Shown here piece after piece: positions 12,501 through 23,760 of a stretch of 64,000 nucleotides of DNA. Source of the DNA: Podarcis raffonei (taxonomy: Eukaryota > Chordata > Lepidosauria > Squamata > Lacertidae); NCBI RefSeq assembly GCF_027172205.1, contig NC_070607.1, positions 24,776,069 through 24,840,068 on the forward strand, written 5' to 3'. The translations under genes and the position numbers were made by a program. The number at the start of each line of letters is the position of its first letter. Position 1 is the stretch's first letter. The notes below the pieces were generated by a model, which made no database searches, had not been told where the DNA came from, and saw only the letters and a list, made by a program, of their open reading frames with translations.

Positions 12501-15500
12501 ATTTCTGCAACAAAATTATTCAACTCTCTGGTGCAGAAGTGCTAAACTTGAACAGCCTACCCGATAATTTGCATGTGCGCGTTTTGAGACAAAATGGTGA
12601 ACAACATAAATGCCTTCCAAGGCTGGTCCTATCCACACATACACAAAATCTACCTGAAACAGTGGACACCTGCTTTCAAGTCAGCACATGGCAGCAACAT
12701 GGGAGTCATGGGAAAGCTTTGACAGGCTAAGTATTGTATAATGGCTACTCATGGAGAAAGGGTTTTATATAGCGTTGCTTAGGATGAGGTGCCTCATTGC
12801 TGTGTCACCATGCTATAGCCTGGCACTGGCTGGTGTGTATTGCAGACAGATACACCAAACACTGTATTTATATTTCTGCTCTCAGCTTTCACTTCAGGAA
12901 TTATTACAGATTGTTTGTAGCATAGTTTAGGAGAAGCATTGTCACTTGCTGAGTATTTGCATGATTTGAAACCTATTTTAATTTTTCTTCCTTGCCCCCA
13001 AATGATTGTCTATTAAATGCTTTAAGATGAAATACAATGATTGAAGAAAATTACTGAGCCTTTCATTTTTCTCTCTTTCTTTTAGACTTGTTGCTTATTA
13101 TTTTCTACTGGAATGCGATTGGGGATATATATTTTGTAATTCACCATTTAGTAGCTCTGTATGCTTACTACTTTGTACTGGTGAGTGCTGTATTGTTTTT
13201 TGTAATAGCAGAGCAAGGAGCCATGTGGGATTCATAATTTGAACGTTATTAGTCATTTATAGAGTGCCATCCATGTGCATAGTGCTTTCTAAAGAATGAA
13301 AGGAGAGGTCCCTGCCCTAATGACAGAAGAAAGGGGTGGCAATGGGGATGGAGTAAAAAGGTGAGGGATATTAAGATATTTGGGCTACACATACTTAGTT
13401 ATAGGAAAATTTGGGGTCTAGGGGATCATAGCAATGTCTTCACAGAAACATAATTTAAAACAAATTTAAAACTTGCACATTACATAGCGTCTGACTGTTC
13501 CAGCAGCCGGTGCAAATATTTGAGCAGAGTTGTAATATGCTGATGGAACCTCACTCCTGTCAGCAGTTGTGTTGCAGCTTCCTATTTTTCAGGTGGCACC
13601 AGGGACCAAGTTACTTGGATTGGCTCCTCTTTGGTTCAAATGCCAGTCCAGAGAGCCTTTAGAAGAGGCATTGATGAGGTTCAGACTTGGAAGTTCTACT
13701 CTGTTATTTGTGTACATGGTGTTTTTGTTTTTTTTACTTGTTTGTAACTTAACTAATTTCCCTCATGATTCAAAACTTCTCGTCTACAGAGCACAGTCTT
13801 ATTTGGGACGATGTGCTGACAGTTTAAAAAAATTATGAGGAACCGGAATGTTTGTAAGCATTACATAAGAGCTTAGCAGCAGAGCCAATGACAAAGGAAG
13901 GCTCATCTCCATTAGTTGAAGCCAGAGCTCTTGCAAACAAGGCTACAGAGGTCTCTGATAATGCAACTTGTTTCTGTTGAGTATGTGGTTTTGTGGGTTA
14001 ATGGGTAAAACTACAATTTTGTCAGCAGATCTTAATTTCATATCTCATCTGATCCTTCTTGAACCATTTCAAGTACCCTAAAAGGTCACCAACCTGGGTT
14101 TGACCTTGCTAGAAGATATAATTCAATTTTGAACATTATACAATTTTAACAACAGAATGCAAGGTGCATTAAGTACTCGATGTACATAGGTGGTGTAGGG
14201 AAACAAACTGAGGGACTTTAAGCACTTTTCTAAAGTGTATTCTGTTTCATTATGTACATTTAATTTGGCATTTTGTACAAATATATACAGTATATTTCAA
14301 TTTAGTTTATTTCATCTCATATGATAATTTTTTTTACTTCTTTTCTGGGACTGACTCTCTTTCTCTCTCTATGTATATATATATATATCTGATTGTGATA
14401 ATGCTTATTTTATCTAGGAAAGAGGACTGTTGGCATACTTTGCTAATTTTCGTCTGCTTGCAGAAATATCTACCCCTTTTGTGAATCAGCGGTAGGTGAC
14501 ATTTTCTTACATTAATAAACTGTTCTTAACTTGCCTGTTGCCAAGAGTATGTATTTCAGGGACTACACAGCAAGACCTGTGTTCAGGTCTTTGCTCCGAT
14601 GCGGTTCATTCAGTAGGTAGTATTCCAATCCATATCAAAGTATATTAGAAATGGCAGTAGTCCACTTCAAAGGGTTGTTGTGAAGGCAAGTATGTTAAAT
14701 ACTGTAAAAGAAAGCAAACTTTTGGGAGGCATCCAAGTAAGTTAGAGTATCCATTGAAATTAATATAATTATTTAGGCTATTGGTTTTATTCAATCTTGT
14801 CTTACTAGTTTCCAAACACAAATGTTAATGGTAGTAGCCATTTTATATAATTCTAGCATTCCTAAGTTTATTTTATATTTATTCCACCTTTCCTCCCAAA
14901 GTTGCACAGGGAGGAAAACAACAAAACAGCAAAACTACATCCACAATGTTTCAAAAACATGTGATTTTTTTAAAAAAACAGTCCCATATCCTCAGTTAAT
15001 AATTTCAAGGTACAGTATATTTCAGCCATCAAATGCTGGGGTGAACAGGTGTGTTTCTAAATTCTTCCTGAATGTTGATAATAAAGAGAGCCAGCCACAA
15101 GGACGAGCATTTCATAAATGGGAACTACTTCCAGTAAAGCCCTGTCATGGCACCACCAACAGGGCCTCTGCAGCTGTTAGTAGGGCTGAAGATGGTTGAT
15201 CGTGGGAGAGACACTCTTTTCCATACAGATAAATTATTTTTGTTATCCTATCAGAGCAATAAGGAACATTTTTAAATACTGGAGTATTAACTTTCTTAAT
15301 AAAATTTTGCTTTGTATCATTAATTTTCCCCTTTTTGTAACTGGCACAAATCCTCTCAAAGCTGCTATGCAAAATAATGTTAGCAATTACCAATTTTCAG
15401 CCAGTCTTCATTTCTAAGCAAGACTACTTTTAGTCACATAAACTGAGGAATCTTTACATACAAGACTGGAATTCCCTTATACAAGGATACTTGAAATCTA

Positions 15501-18500
15501 CTTAGTAAACGGATGCAATTTTGGCACTTGTATTCATTGTCAGGTATTGTGTATGTGCATCCTAATCTTTTGCAAGGCACAGCCTAATTTTTTCTCTCCT
15601 GGTGGTGCTTTTTGTTAAACCGTCACTTTAATAAATTTTGGAATACATCAAAAGTTTCAGTCAAAATCTATCACAAAACATGAGCAGCCTGAGCATTAAT
15701 GTGGCTGCATTTACACATTCCTGGTCAGCCATAGTTTGGCTTACTGTGTCGATGTAGAGAGTGTATTCCACACTACCATACTTTGCTGTCACAGCATTAA
15801 TCAACTAACTAGTGTTCTATTTAATACTATTCCTGTACTTAAACAGGCAGCTTTATACATTAAAAAAAAAAATCAAGGTTCAACCTTACTGCTTAGAATT
15901 TGCGAGTGCCAATTCATTATATTGTATTAGTCATACCGTCACCCTCATTTGCTTCTCTGGGTATTTTTAGGTACAGTACAGCAGCCCTTGTGTTTCTTTC
16001 TAAGTCTTTTAAAATCTGGTTCTTGTAGTATTCCCTGATGCTATTGTCTTCCCACAGTCTGTGGCTTAGACAGCAAACTGTGCAGTGTCTTTGCATCCTC
16101 TGGAATGAAGGGCAAATAGGCTTCCCCTTTCTGCTATGTTAGAACTGTGCCAACACATTTTTTCTGGCTTTCTCTGCCATGTCCTTAAGAGATAATGGGC
16201 TCAAATAATTTAATTGTTTCTATTAGAAGGCTGCTGAGGCTCTCTGCAGACAATTGTGGGCCCCTTCTGTCATTACCATTGCACTGTAAGGAGGAATCAT
16301 GTGACAGTTACTCCCATGCCACAATGTAATGTCTGAATCCTCAAACTGTACTTGATGAACTATCACCATGGCTACTCCCCATGCTGCTCCCAGATGTGGG
16401 GCAAAACTGGTGTGGGAAGAAGCTGTGGAGCTGACATTTCTCATGTGGTGCTGATGGTGGCGTTTTGTAACTAATACAGTGCTTGAAGAAGCGAAAGCTC
16501 CCATGCAGAGAACTTAATGTCAGAAGGGGGCCTTATTATAGGCTAAACTTAAAATTTAATGCAACAGCTAACCGGATAAATACTGCACCCTGTTGGCAGT
16601 TGCTTCTTTGAAATGAGGAATTGCTATATTTATCAATATAAAAGAACCTCCAGGACTTCCACTTAAGTACAAGAACAGTCAACGAAGGCACAGCCTTTTG
16701 TACGAAAAGATTTTGAAAGGAAAGTTCAGCTGTGATCTTGCTAATGTACTGAATACAAAATGCCTATCTGCCTGAGAGATTCATACTGAGACTTTGGAGA
16801 TTGTGAAGCCTTATCAGTGAAAAAGGACATATTCCTCTTTTGAAGCAGTGTTCTAAAAATAAAACTAACTTGCTACTTTATTTGATAAATGTTTGCAGAA
16901 GGTGGCGAGAGAGAGTGAAGCATTTGCTATCCCATTGGCATTCATATATAGATTTATTAAATTTGAGAAGAACCAGATGGTAAATAATGTAAATTGTTGA
17001 CACTAGCTCAGATATACATGTTTGTATCATTAACAAAAATGAAGTAGTCAAGTAATGCTACTCTGTCATATTTTTAACTTTTGAACTCAGTGACCTTTGC
17101 AAACAACCCAAGTATCCTTCTAAAATTGTCAACAAAAAGTTTTAAAAGCCTGATATGTCAAGCTAGTGTGTACAGTATTAACCAGATACTGTTCTGAAAT
17201 TGGAAGCAACATATTTGATTAATGTGTTGGAGAATATTTCTCAGCCAAACCAAATCCAAGCTTCCTTCCTTCCTTCCTTCCTATTTGGTAGTTCTAGCTT
17301 GTGGATCATTTTGCAGGAGCCTTTGTGGTTTGAACAAATGACATGCTTATGTGCATAAAAAATAGAATCATAGGTCTTTTCCACTTGCACTTTGCGAACC
17401 CTGACCATCTGTAAGTCAGGCTTTGTTTAAATAAACTTGTGGCAAAGATCAAGAGCCTGCTAGAAACCCTGGTACCATCCTGCTTATGTTTGGGCCAATA
17501 TGTAACCCTGTGGGATAGCTCAGTCAATAGAGCATGAGACTCTTAATTTCAGGGTTGCGGGTTCAAGCCCCATGTTGAGCCAAAGATTCCTGCATTGCAG
17601 GGGGTTGGAGTTGATGACCCTCGTGGTCCCTTCCAACTCTACAATTCTATGATTCTGTGTACACTGTGGAGTAGCATCTCTTGTACTCCCATGTCATGTA
17701 GCTCTCTTTAAGGAAAAATGCAAAAACTATTTGGGAGCATGGGATAGTGTAGGGAAAAATATGCCATTGTAAGAAAACTAGATTGGGGAGAGGTATTGGC
17801 AGAGAAATATAATCCTACTTTAACAGAGTGATGTGGAAATCAGCCAGTGGAGTATAGTAACAATGCTAACTGCTGTAACATAAGCATCTGCCCTAAATAT
17901 GTTTTGTCTGCTCACATGTGGAGAGGGAGAGACAAAGCTTTGATATTGTCTAGGATTTGGCAAGATGTGACTTTCACTTTTCCAGCACATGCCCTTTCTT
18001 GCAGGCCAAAATGGAGTAGTGCTGAACTCTTTGTACTCTGCTTCTAGAGCTTTCATGGATTTCATTTCAGTACCAAGGTTCCATTCGTTTGGATCTGCCA
18101 GGAAGATAAAGGACATTGTGTTACAATAATGAAGGAACCACTTAGATCTGGAACAGAGTATTTCACAAAATGCAGCACTGTGGGGAAAAATATCAAAGTA
18201 CACTAACATTGTATCTGGTTACAATTTGGTATATATATATAAAGATTCATAACATTAGCAATTCTGAATATCTTTACAGATATCGTTGCAGCTTTCTAGC
18301 TGCATGAAAGTGATGAGAAATGAAACTATGATAAAAGTCAGAAATTCAGAATGCTTGTAGAGCTGATGGAATCTTTATATCCAAATCTGAGTCTGTATTC
18401 AGAGGTTGAACTCACAAAATTTTATTTAATTTGTTAATATTTTTTCTCTTGCAGATGGTTCTATGAAGTACTGGGGTATTCCAAGGCATCAAAATCTAAC

Positions 18501-18770
18501 ATCATCAATGGACTACTAATGACAATCACATTTTTCCTGGGGAGGATCATAGTCATCCCAATTTATTATGCCAAGGTTGCTGCTGAGGTAGGAACAGAAG
18601 CTTTCGACAGATTAGGACTTGCAGCTCAAAGCGCCTGGTTTATCTCCAGCATTATCTTGGACATCATGAACTTAAAGTGGATGGTCAAAATCACAAAGGG
18701 ATGTTACAAAGTTATTTGTCTTATTGGACATGGAGAAGCCAAAGCTAATAAGAATGGCAAACATAACTAG
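3566..18770 (+). CDS. TLCD4: TLC domain-containing protein 4 (TMEM56), six coding exons
   Basis: Coding exons are 3566-3723, 6234-6323, 11220-11278, 13086-13180, 14418-14491 and 18455-18770 (TAG). They join in frame across GT-AG introns to 792 nt, 263 residues, the length I know for human TLCD4. The exon acceptor is at 3556-3557; two ATGs follow at 3566 and 3569, and I chose the first, although the second would lose only one residue. The product is strongly hydrophobic and multi-pass. Family landmarks are KKKIEWNSR at about 45-53, the segment ending in the His pair 122-123 (VIHH), NFRLLAE at 144-150, FVNQRWF at 155-161, and the last helix IILDIMNLKWMVKI at 225-238. The TLC domain spans roughly 44-245, followed by a polar tail. 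TLC proteins are membrane lipid-associated; the reaction of TLCD4 is not established. RWDD3 is its human neighbour, but here HCCS lies between. Introns are AT-rich and carry old repeats. Confidence 0.96.
3900..3960 (+). repeat. L2-type LINE 3' tail relic
   Basis: GAAAAGTGAGATATAAATGA followed by an AATAAATAAG-type simple tail is the usual end of squamate L2 copies. The body is not recognisable. Confidence 0.4.
5580..5816. mobile_element. Tc1/mariner-type MITE, CAGTGG...CCACTG
   Basis: The terminal inverted repeats are CAGTGGCACCTCGGGTTA and TTAACCCGAGGTACCACTG, with one mismatch over 18 bases. TA flanks both ends (5578-5579, 5817-5818). It is 237 bp with no coding capacity. The TACCTCGG termini resemble the Tigger/pogo group. 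A second copy at 30945 shares the inside almost base for base. Confidence 0.85.
6755..6826 (+). repeat. L2-type LINE 3' tail
   Basis: GCTGCCCTGGGCTCCTTCG, then GGAAGAACGGGATATAAAT and an AATAA-rich tail, matches the common L2 3' end. It is in TLCD4 intron 2. Confidence 0.5.
7073..7897 (-). mobile_element. Solo LTR of an LTR retroelement (fossil)
   Basis: Read on the minus strand, the 825-bp block starts TGTCAGGGACTC and ends CAGCTCTGACA (TG...CA). It is flanked by a 5-bp direct repeat, TCTTT (7068-7072 and 7898-7902). An AATAAA signal lies inside at 7140-7145 (minus). No internal region or second LTR adjoins it, so it looks like a solo LTR left by recombination; the termini are intact and the block looks whole. 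It is much richer in GC than its surroundings, and a Ser/Gly/Glu-rich open frame covers much of it (7198-7857, minus). Whether Ty3/Gypsy or endogenous retrovirus cannot be told from an LTR alone. Confidence 0.85.
9387..9650 (-). mobile_element. 5'-truncated L1-like 3' end, inverted
   Basis: The insert begins with a T-rich run and TATTTATTAAGG (AATAAATA on the minus strand). It is bounded by an exact 18-bp target duplication, CGCCATGGTTTGATTTTA, at 9369-9386 and 9651-9668. The long duplication and oligo-A tail are hallmarks of target-primed reverse transcription. Only 264 bp of 3' UTR-like, A-rich sequence remains, so L1 is likely but another LINE is possible. Confidence 0.75.
13258..13335. 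repeat. Old LINE/SINE 3' relic
   Basis: GAGTGCCATCCATGTGCATAG followed by GGAGAGGTCCCTGCCCTAAT is a phrase shared with a remnant near 4598 (GACAGGTCCCTGCTCCGAGGA). It is a decayed dispersed repeat, and the family is unsure. Confidence 0.35.
14865..15185 (-). repeat. Old L2/CR1-type LINE 3' region
   Basis: TTATATTTATTCCACCTTTC next to CAAAGTTGCACAGGGAGG, then AACAACAAAACAGCAAAAC, is the inverted 3' region typical of these relics. It lies in TLCD4 intron 5 and is heavily decayed. Confidence 0.4.
17508..17660 (+). mobile_element. tRNA-Lys-derived SINE with CR1-like 3' end
   Basis: The first 75 bases copy a tRNA-Lys(CUU) gene: TAGCTCAGTCAATAGAGCAT (A box), the CTCTTAAT anticodon loop, and GGGTTCAAGCCCC (B box). 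The 3' half, GACCCTCGTGGTCCC then TTCCAACTCTACAATTCT, resembles CR1 LINE ends, which suggests CR1 machinery moved it. It lies in the last intron of TLCD4. It is not a functional tRNA gene: the acceptor stem does not pair and a tail follows. Confidence 0.85.
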
Positions 18771-21603
18771 AAGATTTTTAATGCAACAACCATCTATAAT
18801 GGGAACTTTGGTTTCTTCGAAAGAACAATGCACACTTTTGCCATAAAAAACTCCTGTTAAGGGCAAAAAGGTATTACCTCTGTTCAATGTAGCCTTCCTC
18901 TTGGCGCACTGCCTGGGCACCCAGGGCCACTTCATTTGAAGACTTGTAGTACATGAAATGGGAAACAGTAACATGCTGCATATACAACCTTGGTAGTATG
19001 TTCTAAGCACTTAATAGACAAACGAACCTGTAAAGGAACAAACTTTTCTAGCAGTACGTTCCTATGAATTCTCACTCAGGTTACTTAGACTAATGTGTTT
19101 TTAATGCCTGTGAATGTCAGGATCTTTGGTTTACATTCTGCTAATATGGCAACTTTCCTGGCATGTTTCTCTGCTTTCTTAATGTATGGTGTTCATAACT
19201 GAGGTTTCATCTTTTGACAACTTTTTTACATTTTTGCGAGAATTTTGCTTTGAATCTATAATCTTTTACTACGTTTTCTGCTGCCTTGTATGCATGCACA
19301 TGATCTTTTCTAATTTATAGAACAGTTTTACATAAACACATACCATAGAGTTTAGGGGTTCTTTTTCTTTTAAATCAATTACTTGTATTGATTCTTTCTG
19401 TACATAAAGGAAAACTGCAGGTCCCCCCCCCAAGGTTTTTGTTTTTTTAAAATATATGTGAATTCTGGCACATGCTTGCATGGTAAACAGTATGGACATA
19501 AGCAAATTCTTGCACCAGTGTTCCTTATCTATCATGGCTATTGGAACCTATCTATGTTTTTAGTGTAGTGTCATATAACAAAAGGATTTTTGTGGGGTGT
19601 GAACTACAGCACTGAAGCAGGAAAAAACTAATGAGTCTAGAACATGTGAATCTGTCACAAGAACTACTGTGCTTGTTAAGAAAAGTTTAAATTGTAGCTA
19701 ATGCATTCATTTTCACTGACATTCTTATCGCTCTCTTTTTTCTTTAAAGCAAGTTAAAAAACATTGCTTTACTAAGTTGGAAAACCCTATTTAAAAATAT
19801 ATATACAGTAAATGCATTTTATTATTTTCAACTTCGGAGCAGCTCTACAAAACAGAGGTTGATAGTTTCTCTCTAATGATAGAAACTTCTTTCTTCAAGT
19901 GGCTTAGCTCTCAACATATTTGCAAGAGCATGTTGCTGATGAATACTATGTAAAAAGGAAACACAAGAACAGATAATGGTAATCTACAAATGTTCTCTGC
20001 TATAGTGGCCTCCACTTTTATGGTGTATTATATTCTTGTGTTGATCAACTATTCAGTTGACAGGTCTTTGTCTGATTGTTATGAATACTATGTGTCATAA
20101 TTTGCTAATAAGGTTGTGTTCATTTTCATGTTTGTGATGCAAATATGCAGGAGTATTGTAGAGAACAAGCTGTTTTCCTGTCCCTTTGTTTGTCACTTTC
20201 ATGGTCCCTAAAGTGTTAGTTCTTCCAGTATTTATTTGTGAACAAAGCCTGGTGCAAAAGGTTATTTGTCTTACATAACAAATAATAGCCTGTGGTTACT
20301 AGTTAGTATAGGTTTTTAAAAGTGAGTTATTACAACATGCAAATCCCCCTTTTCTTAGAGTGCTTCTAACTCCTTATAGATTGCTAAATGTTGTTGGATT
20401 CATAAGATTATAATGACTGCTCTCAAAGGTCTTTTAAATTGCATTTTAAGTGTCATGACAATCAAGACAGTTTGGATCTGTTCTTCATATTAGTGTTATA
20501 ATATTTTGTATATTTAATATAAACACAGAGGCCCTGTTCAGATACTCATGTTCATCCCTTGATAACTGTAACTTAAGTGTTGACTTGCATTTGTGACTTG
20601 CATTGTAGACACCGTGAATAAGAGGGATAGAAATTTCCTGTCACCTCAAATGTAATGTTTGTCCATGGTGGCACTTTACATATTCAGCCTAGGCTCCAAA
20701 TTATGAGAGATCAAGTGATATTCATGCATGTGTCATTCTCTTTCCTGGAGGCTTTTTTGAGTGTCTGGATAAGAAGCCTAGAAATTCAAATCATAAATAT
20801 ATTCAATTTTTCCTGGTAGAAACAGAAAGTTGCTAACGAACATATTTTTATAGTTTAGACTCATATTTTATGAAAAGACAGCTGTTAGGTGCAAGCAGTA
20901 ACAATATTGGGTGCTGTTTAATCCTTCTAATTTGATTTGCCTCTTTTGATTGTAAACTGCCTTCTTTTAACACATTTGTTAACCATTACTTAGCTACTTT
21001 GGGTTATCCCTGAAACAAAATTGAACACATTTTAACTTTCTAAATTAAAAACTTTTGAAATAGCAATCCAATATTATGTGTTAGAAGAAATCATCCACTT
21101 ATGCAGAACAATGGAAGTAGCTTTGAAAGCTCTTCTTGCTTGTAGACAAACTTATCCTCAGATTGCTGGTTCAATGAAGTGTTACCCACTAAGCTTTTCA
21201 AGGAACTACACATACTCTTCTTACTCATTTCAAATGTAGCTATTAAGCAGGACCCAGCAACTTCTTAAGCCAGTTTGGTATGCTTTCCATCCCCCACCCA
21301 GCAGCCATAGCAGAGTGGTATCTCCACAGTGCTACAATCACCTGGAAATAGTGAAGGTGCTCATCTTCATGTCCTTATCCCACATTTCTCTGGGATTGCG
21401 AAAATAACCCAGTTACAAATTGAAGCACAGTTGCTTATAGGGAAGTAGCAGGATCCTACTGAACTGCAAAGATCCATGTCCGTGAACTTGGCAGCTGGCT
21501 GACCACTGTCCCTTAACCAGACTCAGGATTTTTAAATATATCTATTCTTGCCCAATGAGTAGGCCAGCCCTAATTTGCTGTTGATTTTTCTGGGTTATAG
21601 ATA

Positions 21604-21737
21604 CAGGTAGGTAGCCATGTTGGTCTGCCGTAGTCGAAACAAAATTAAAAAAAACCCTTCAAGTAGCACCTTAGAGACCAACTAAGTTTCTTATTGGTAT
21701 GAGCTTTCGTGTGCATGCACACTTCTTCAGATTTTTC
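21604..21737. repeat. Dispersed amniote repeat (GTAGCCATGTTGGTCTGCCG)
   Basis: TAGGTAGCCATGTTGGTCTG, AGTAGCACCTTAGAGACCAA and GAGCTTTCGTGTGCATGCAC appear in fixed order. I recognise this as a common reptile repeat, but I cannot name its class. The A-rich stretch in the middle (21640-21655) is variable. Confidence 0.6.
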
Positions 21738-21954
21738 TGGGGGTAGGGGAAGGAACTTCAGTAGTTGCCCAAACAGTGTCATGTAGCAGATTGTGCATGC
21801 AGAAGACCACTATTTATATATGTTGCAAATCACTTCAAAGAACACTTGGTTTGGGCTGGAAAAGTACCCTTCAAAATATTTTATCAATATTGTTTGCAAT
21901 TACTCTGTAATAGTGAATCACAATTGTGCTTATGCATAGTTTCTTTTCCATTAA

Positions 21955-22045
21955 AGTTGCAATCCTGTATTTACATATACAGTAGGTTCCACTGAACTAA
22001 GTGGCCCTTGCTTCTAAGTAGACATACATAGAATTGCACTTTAAT
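21955..22045. repeat. Quasi-palindromic dispersed repeat
   Basis: GTTGCAATCCTGTATTTACA...CTTCTAAGTAGACATACATA..GAATTGCA matches the family at 83 and 23671. Confidence 0.5.
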
Positions 22046-23670
22046 ATATTTTGGCTGTGTTGTGCTTTACATATTTTGGAATTTAAAATAACTTAATTTT
22101 TCTGGGCAGATGTGGTATTGTGGTATCTTATCAGAAAGTACAAGATGCATAATTGGAGAGTCCTCTGAATTTCACTACTTATTTATTACAGTTATACATA
22201 AATCTTTTAAGCTGCTTTTTGATCCAGATATGCAATCATTGTGTAGTCTTATTTCTTTGTTTGGATTTAAGTTTCCTTATACAGTATATGCTATAGCATG
22301 AAGGAGTTGGAAAACTGAGGCATTGAGCAGCTTCTGTCATTATCCATTATTGTATATAGATCACTCTATAATGCCATCTTCCTTTCCTAATGCTAAAATA
22401 TGTATCTTGGATCAAATGTGTTGGATCCAGAATAAATCAGTTGCGACTGATTTAATTGAGACTGACGTTTAACTCACTTAACCTGGATTCAACTCGATTG
22501 TGTTTTACAACACTGTCATGTACAGCTGGGAAACTTTTACACTCTCAGAAAAGGAGTGGGGAGGAGTGGGGGAGTAATACCGTAGATCAGGGCCAAATAA
22601 TGATTATTGAGTTGTATTTGTCCTTCAACATTATTTATTTTTCTCCAACATTATGATAATTCTTATGGAGAAAGTTGGTTTTCCTAACTGCACATATATT
22701 TGATGTCTGCAAAAGAGAAAGATGGCATGAGGACAAAAGAGGATGGTGAAGCCAGGTTCAGTGGAAGCAAGTGCCTCCTTTATTACTTTTCCATTTACTC
22801 TAAGCCTGGTGGCTTGCATCTGTGTATTTAGGACATTCCTTTATCCTCTGAGATAACAGCCAGGAATATTCCAGCAACTCCGTATGTGTTGCTTGATGGA
22901 TGGTGAGAGTGGGGGTACAGCTTTCCAAACTTAGAAAGCTGACTTTCCCTGCTGTGGGTAAAGGTAAAAAAATACCCTATTGCCTCTTTTAAAATATGCT
23001 AGCATTTATAAATCACATTTTAAAGTCTAGCAAGTAACTTACTCAAACATTGATGTGGCCTAATGTGTTGTAACTTAAAGGTTGTTGGTTTTTTAAGTCA
23101 TTATTTCCTTGTTTAAAATATGGGTTAGTAGAAAAGGGCATTTATACACCCTATAGCTGCTCTGAGAGAAGAATTACTAGCAGGAAGCCAAGATCACAGC
23201 ACCCTCTTATGTGAGGGTCCTCCTATTAAATAAGCTTTGGATTCAAGCCCTTTTTATCTACTACAGATTCCTTTGAGCTTTACTATTAATGCGTTCTGAT
23301 ACTGTCCCCCAAAATATTTGGAGAAATAATACTGTGAGAGTTAATGCACCGTGTAATGAAAATAGTAGTTCAGTATGCAGAAATAATGAAAGGTAATGTT
23401 CTAGAAGCAGGGGAAGATTTTTTTGCTACACAGCAGAAACTGTTAATCAAGGCCAGTTGATTAAACATCCGAAGAACATGTGTGGGGTAGGGGCTTTGCA
23501 TTTGTTTCTGGGACTGGGGACCCCATGCCACATTGCTGCTTTTAAAACTCAGATGAGTTTTTAAAAAGTTATTTGTGAACATTTTGCTTGCCATTTTGAA
23601 AAAAGAAAAATGAAACTTCATACATGTGTGCAAATCCTAAAGTAAATTGTTTGGATCTTGGTGAATTAGG

Positions 23671-23760
23671 CTCCAATCCTATACTCACTTACTTTGGCAT
23701 AAGTTCCATTGAAATCAATGGGACTTGCCTTTGAGCAGGCATGTATAGGGTTGTGCTGCT
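23671..23760. repeat. Quasi-palindromic dispersed repeat, best copy
   Basis: CCAATCCTATACTCACTTAC...CCATTGAAATCAATGGGACT...GCATGTATAGGGTTGTGC. The centre CCATTGAAATCAATGG is a perfect palindrome, and the flanks also pair in part. Confidence 0.55.

Noticed and set aside
17508-17584. tRNA-Lys gene
   Set aside because: A and B boxes and the CTT anticodon region are present, but the acceptor stem is not paired, a CR1-like tail follows, and three sibling copies in the window show it is a SINE.
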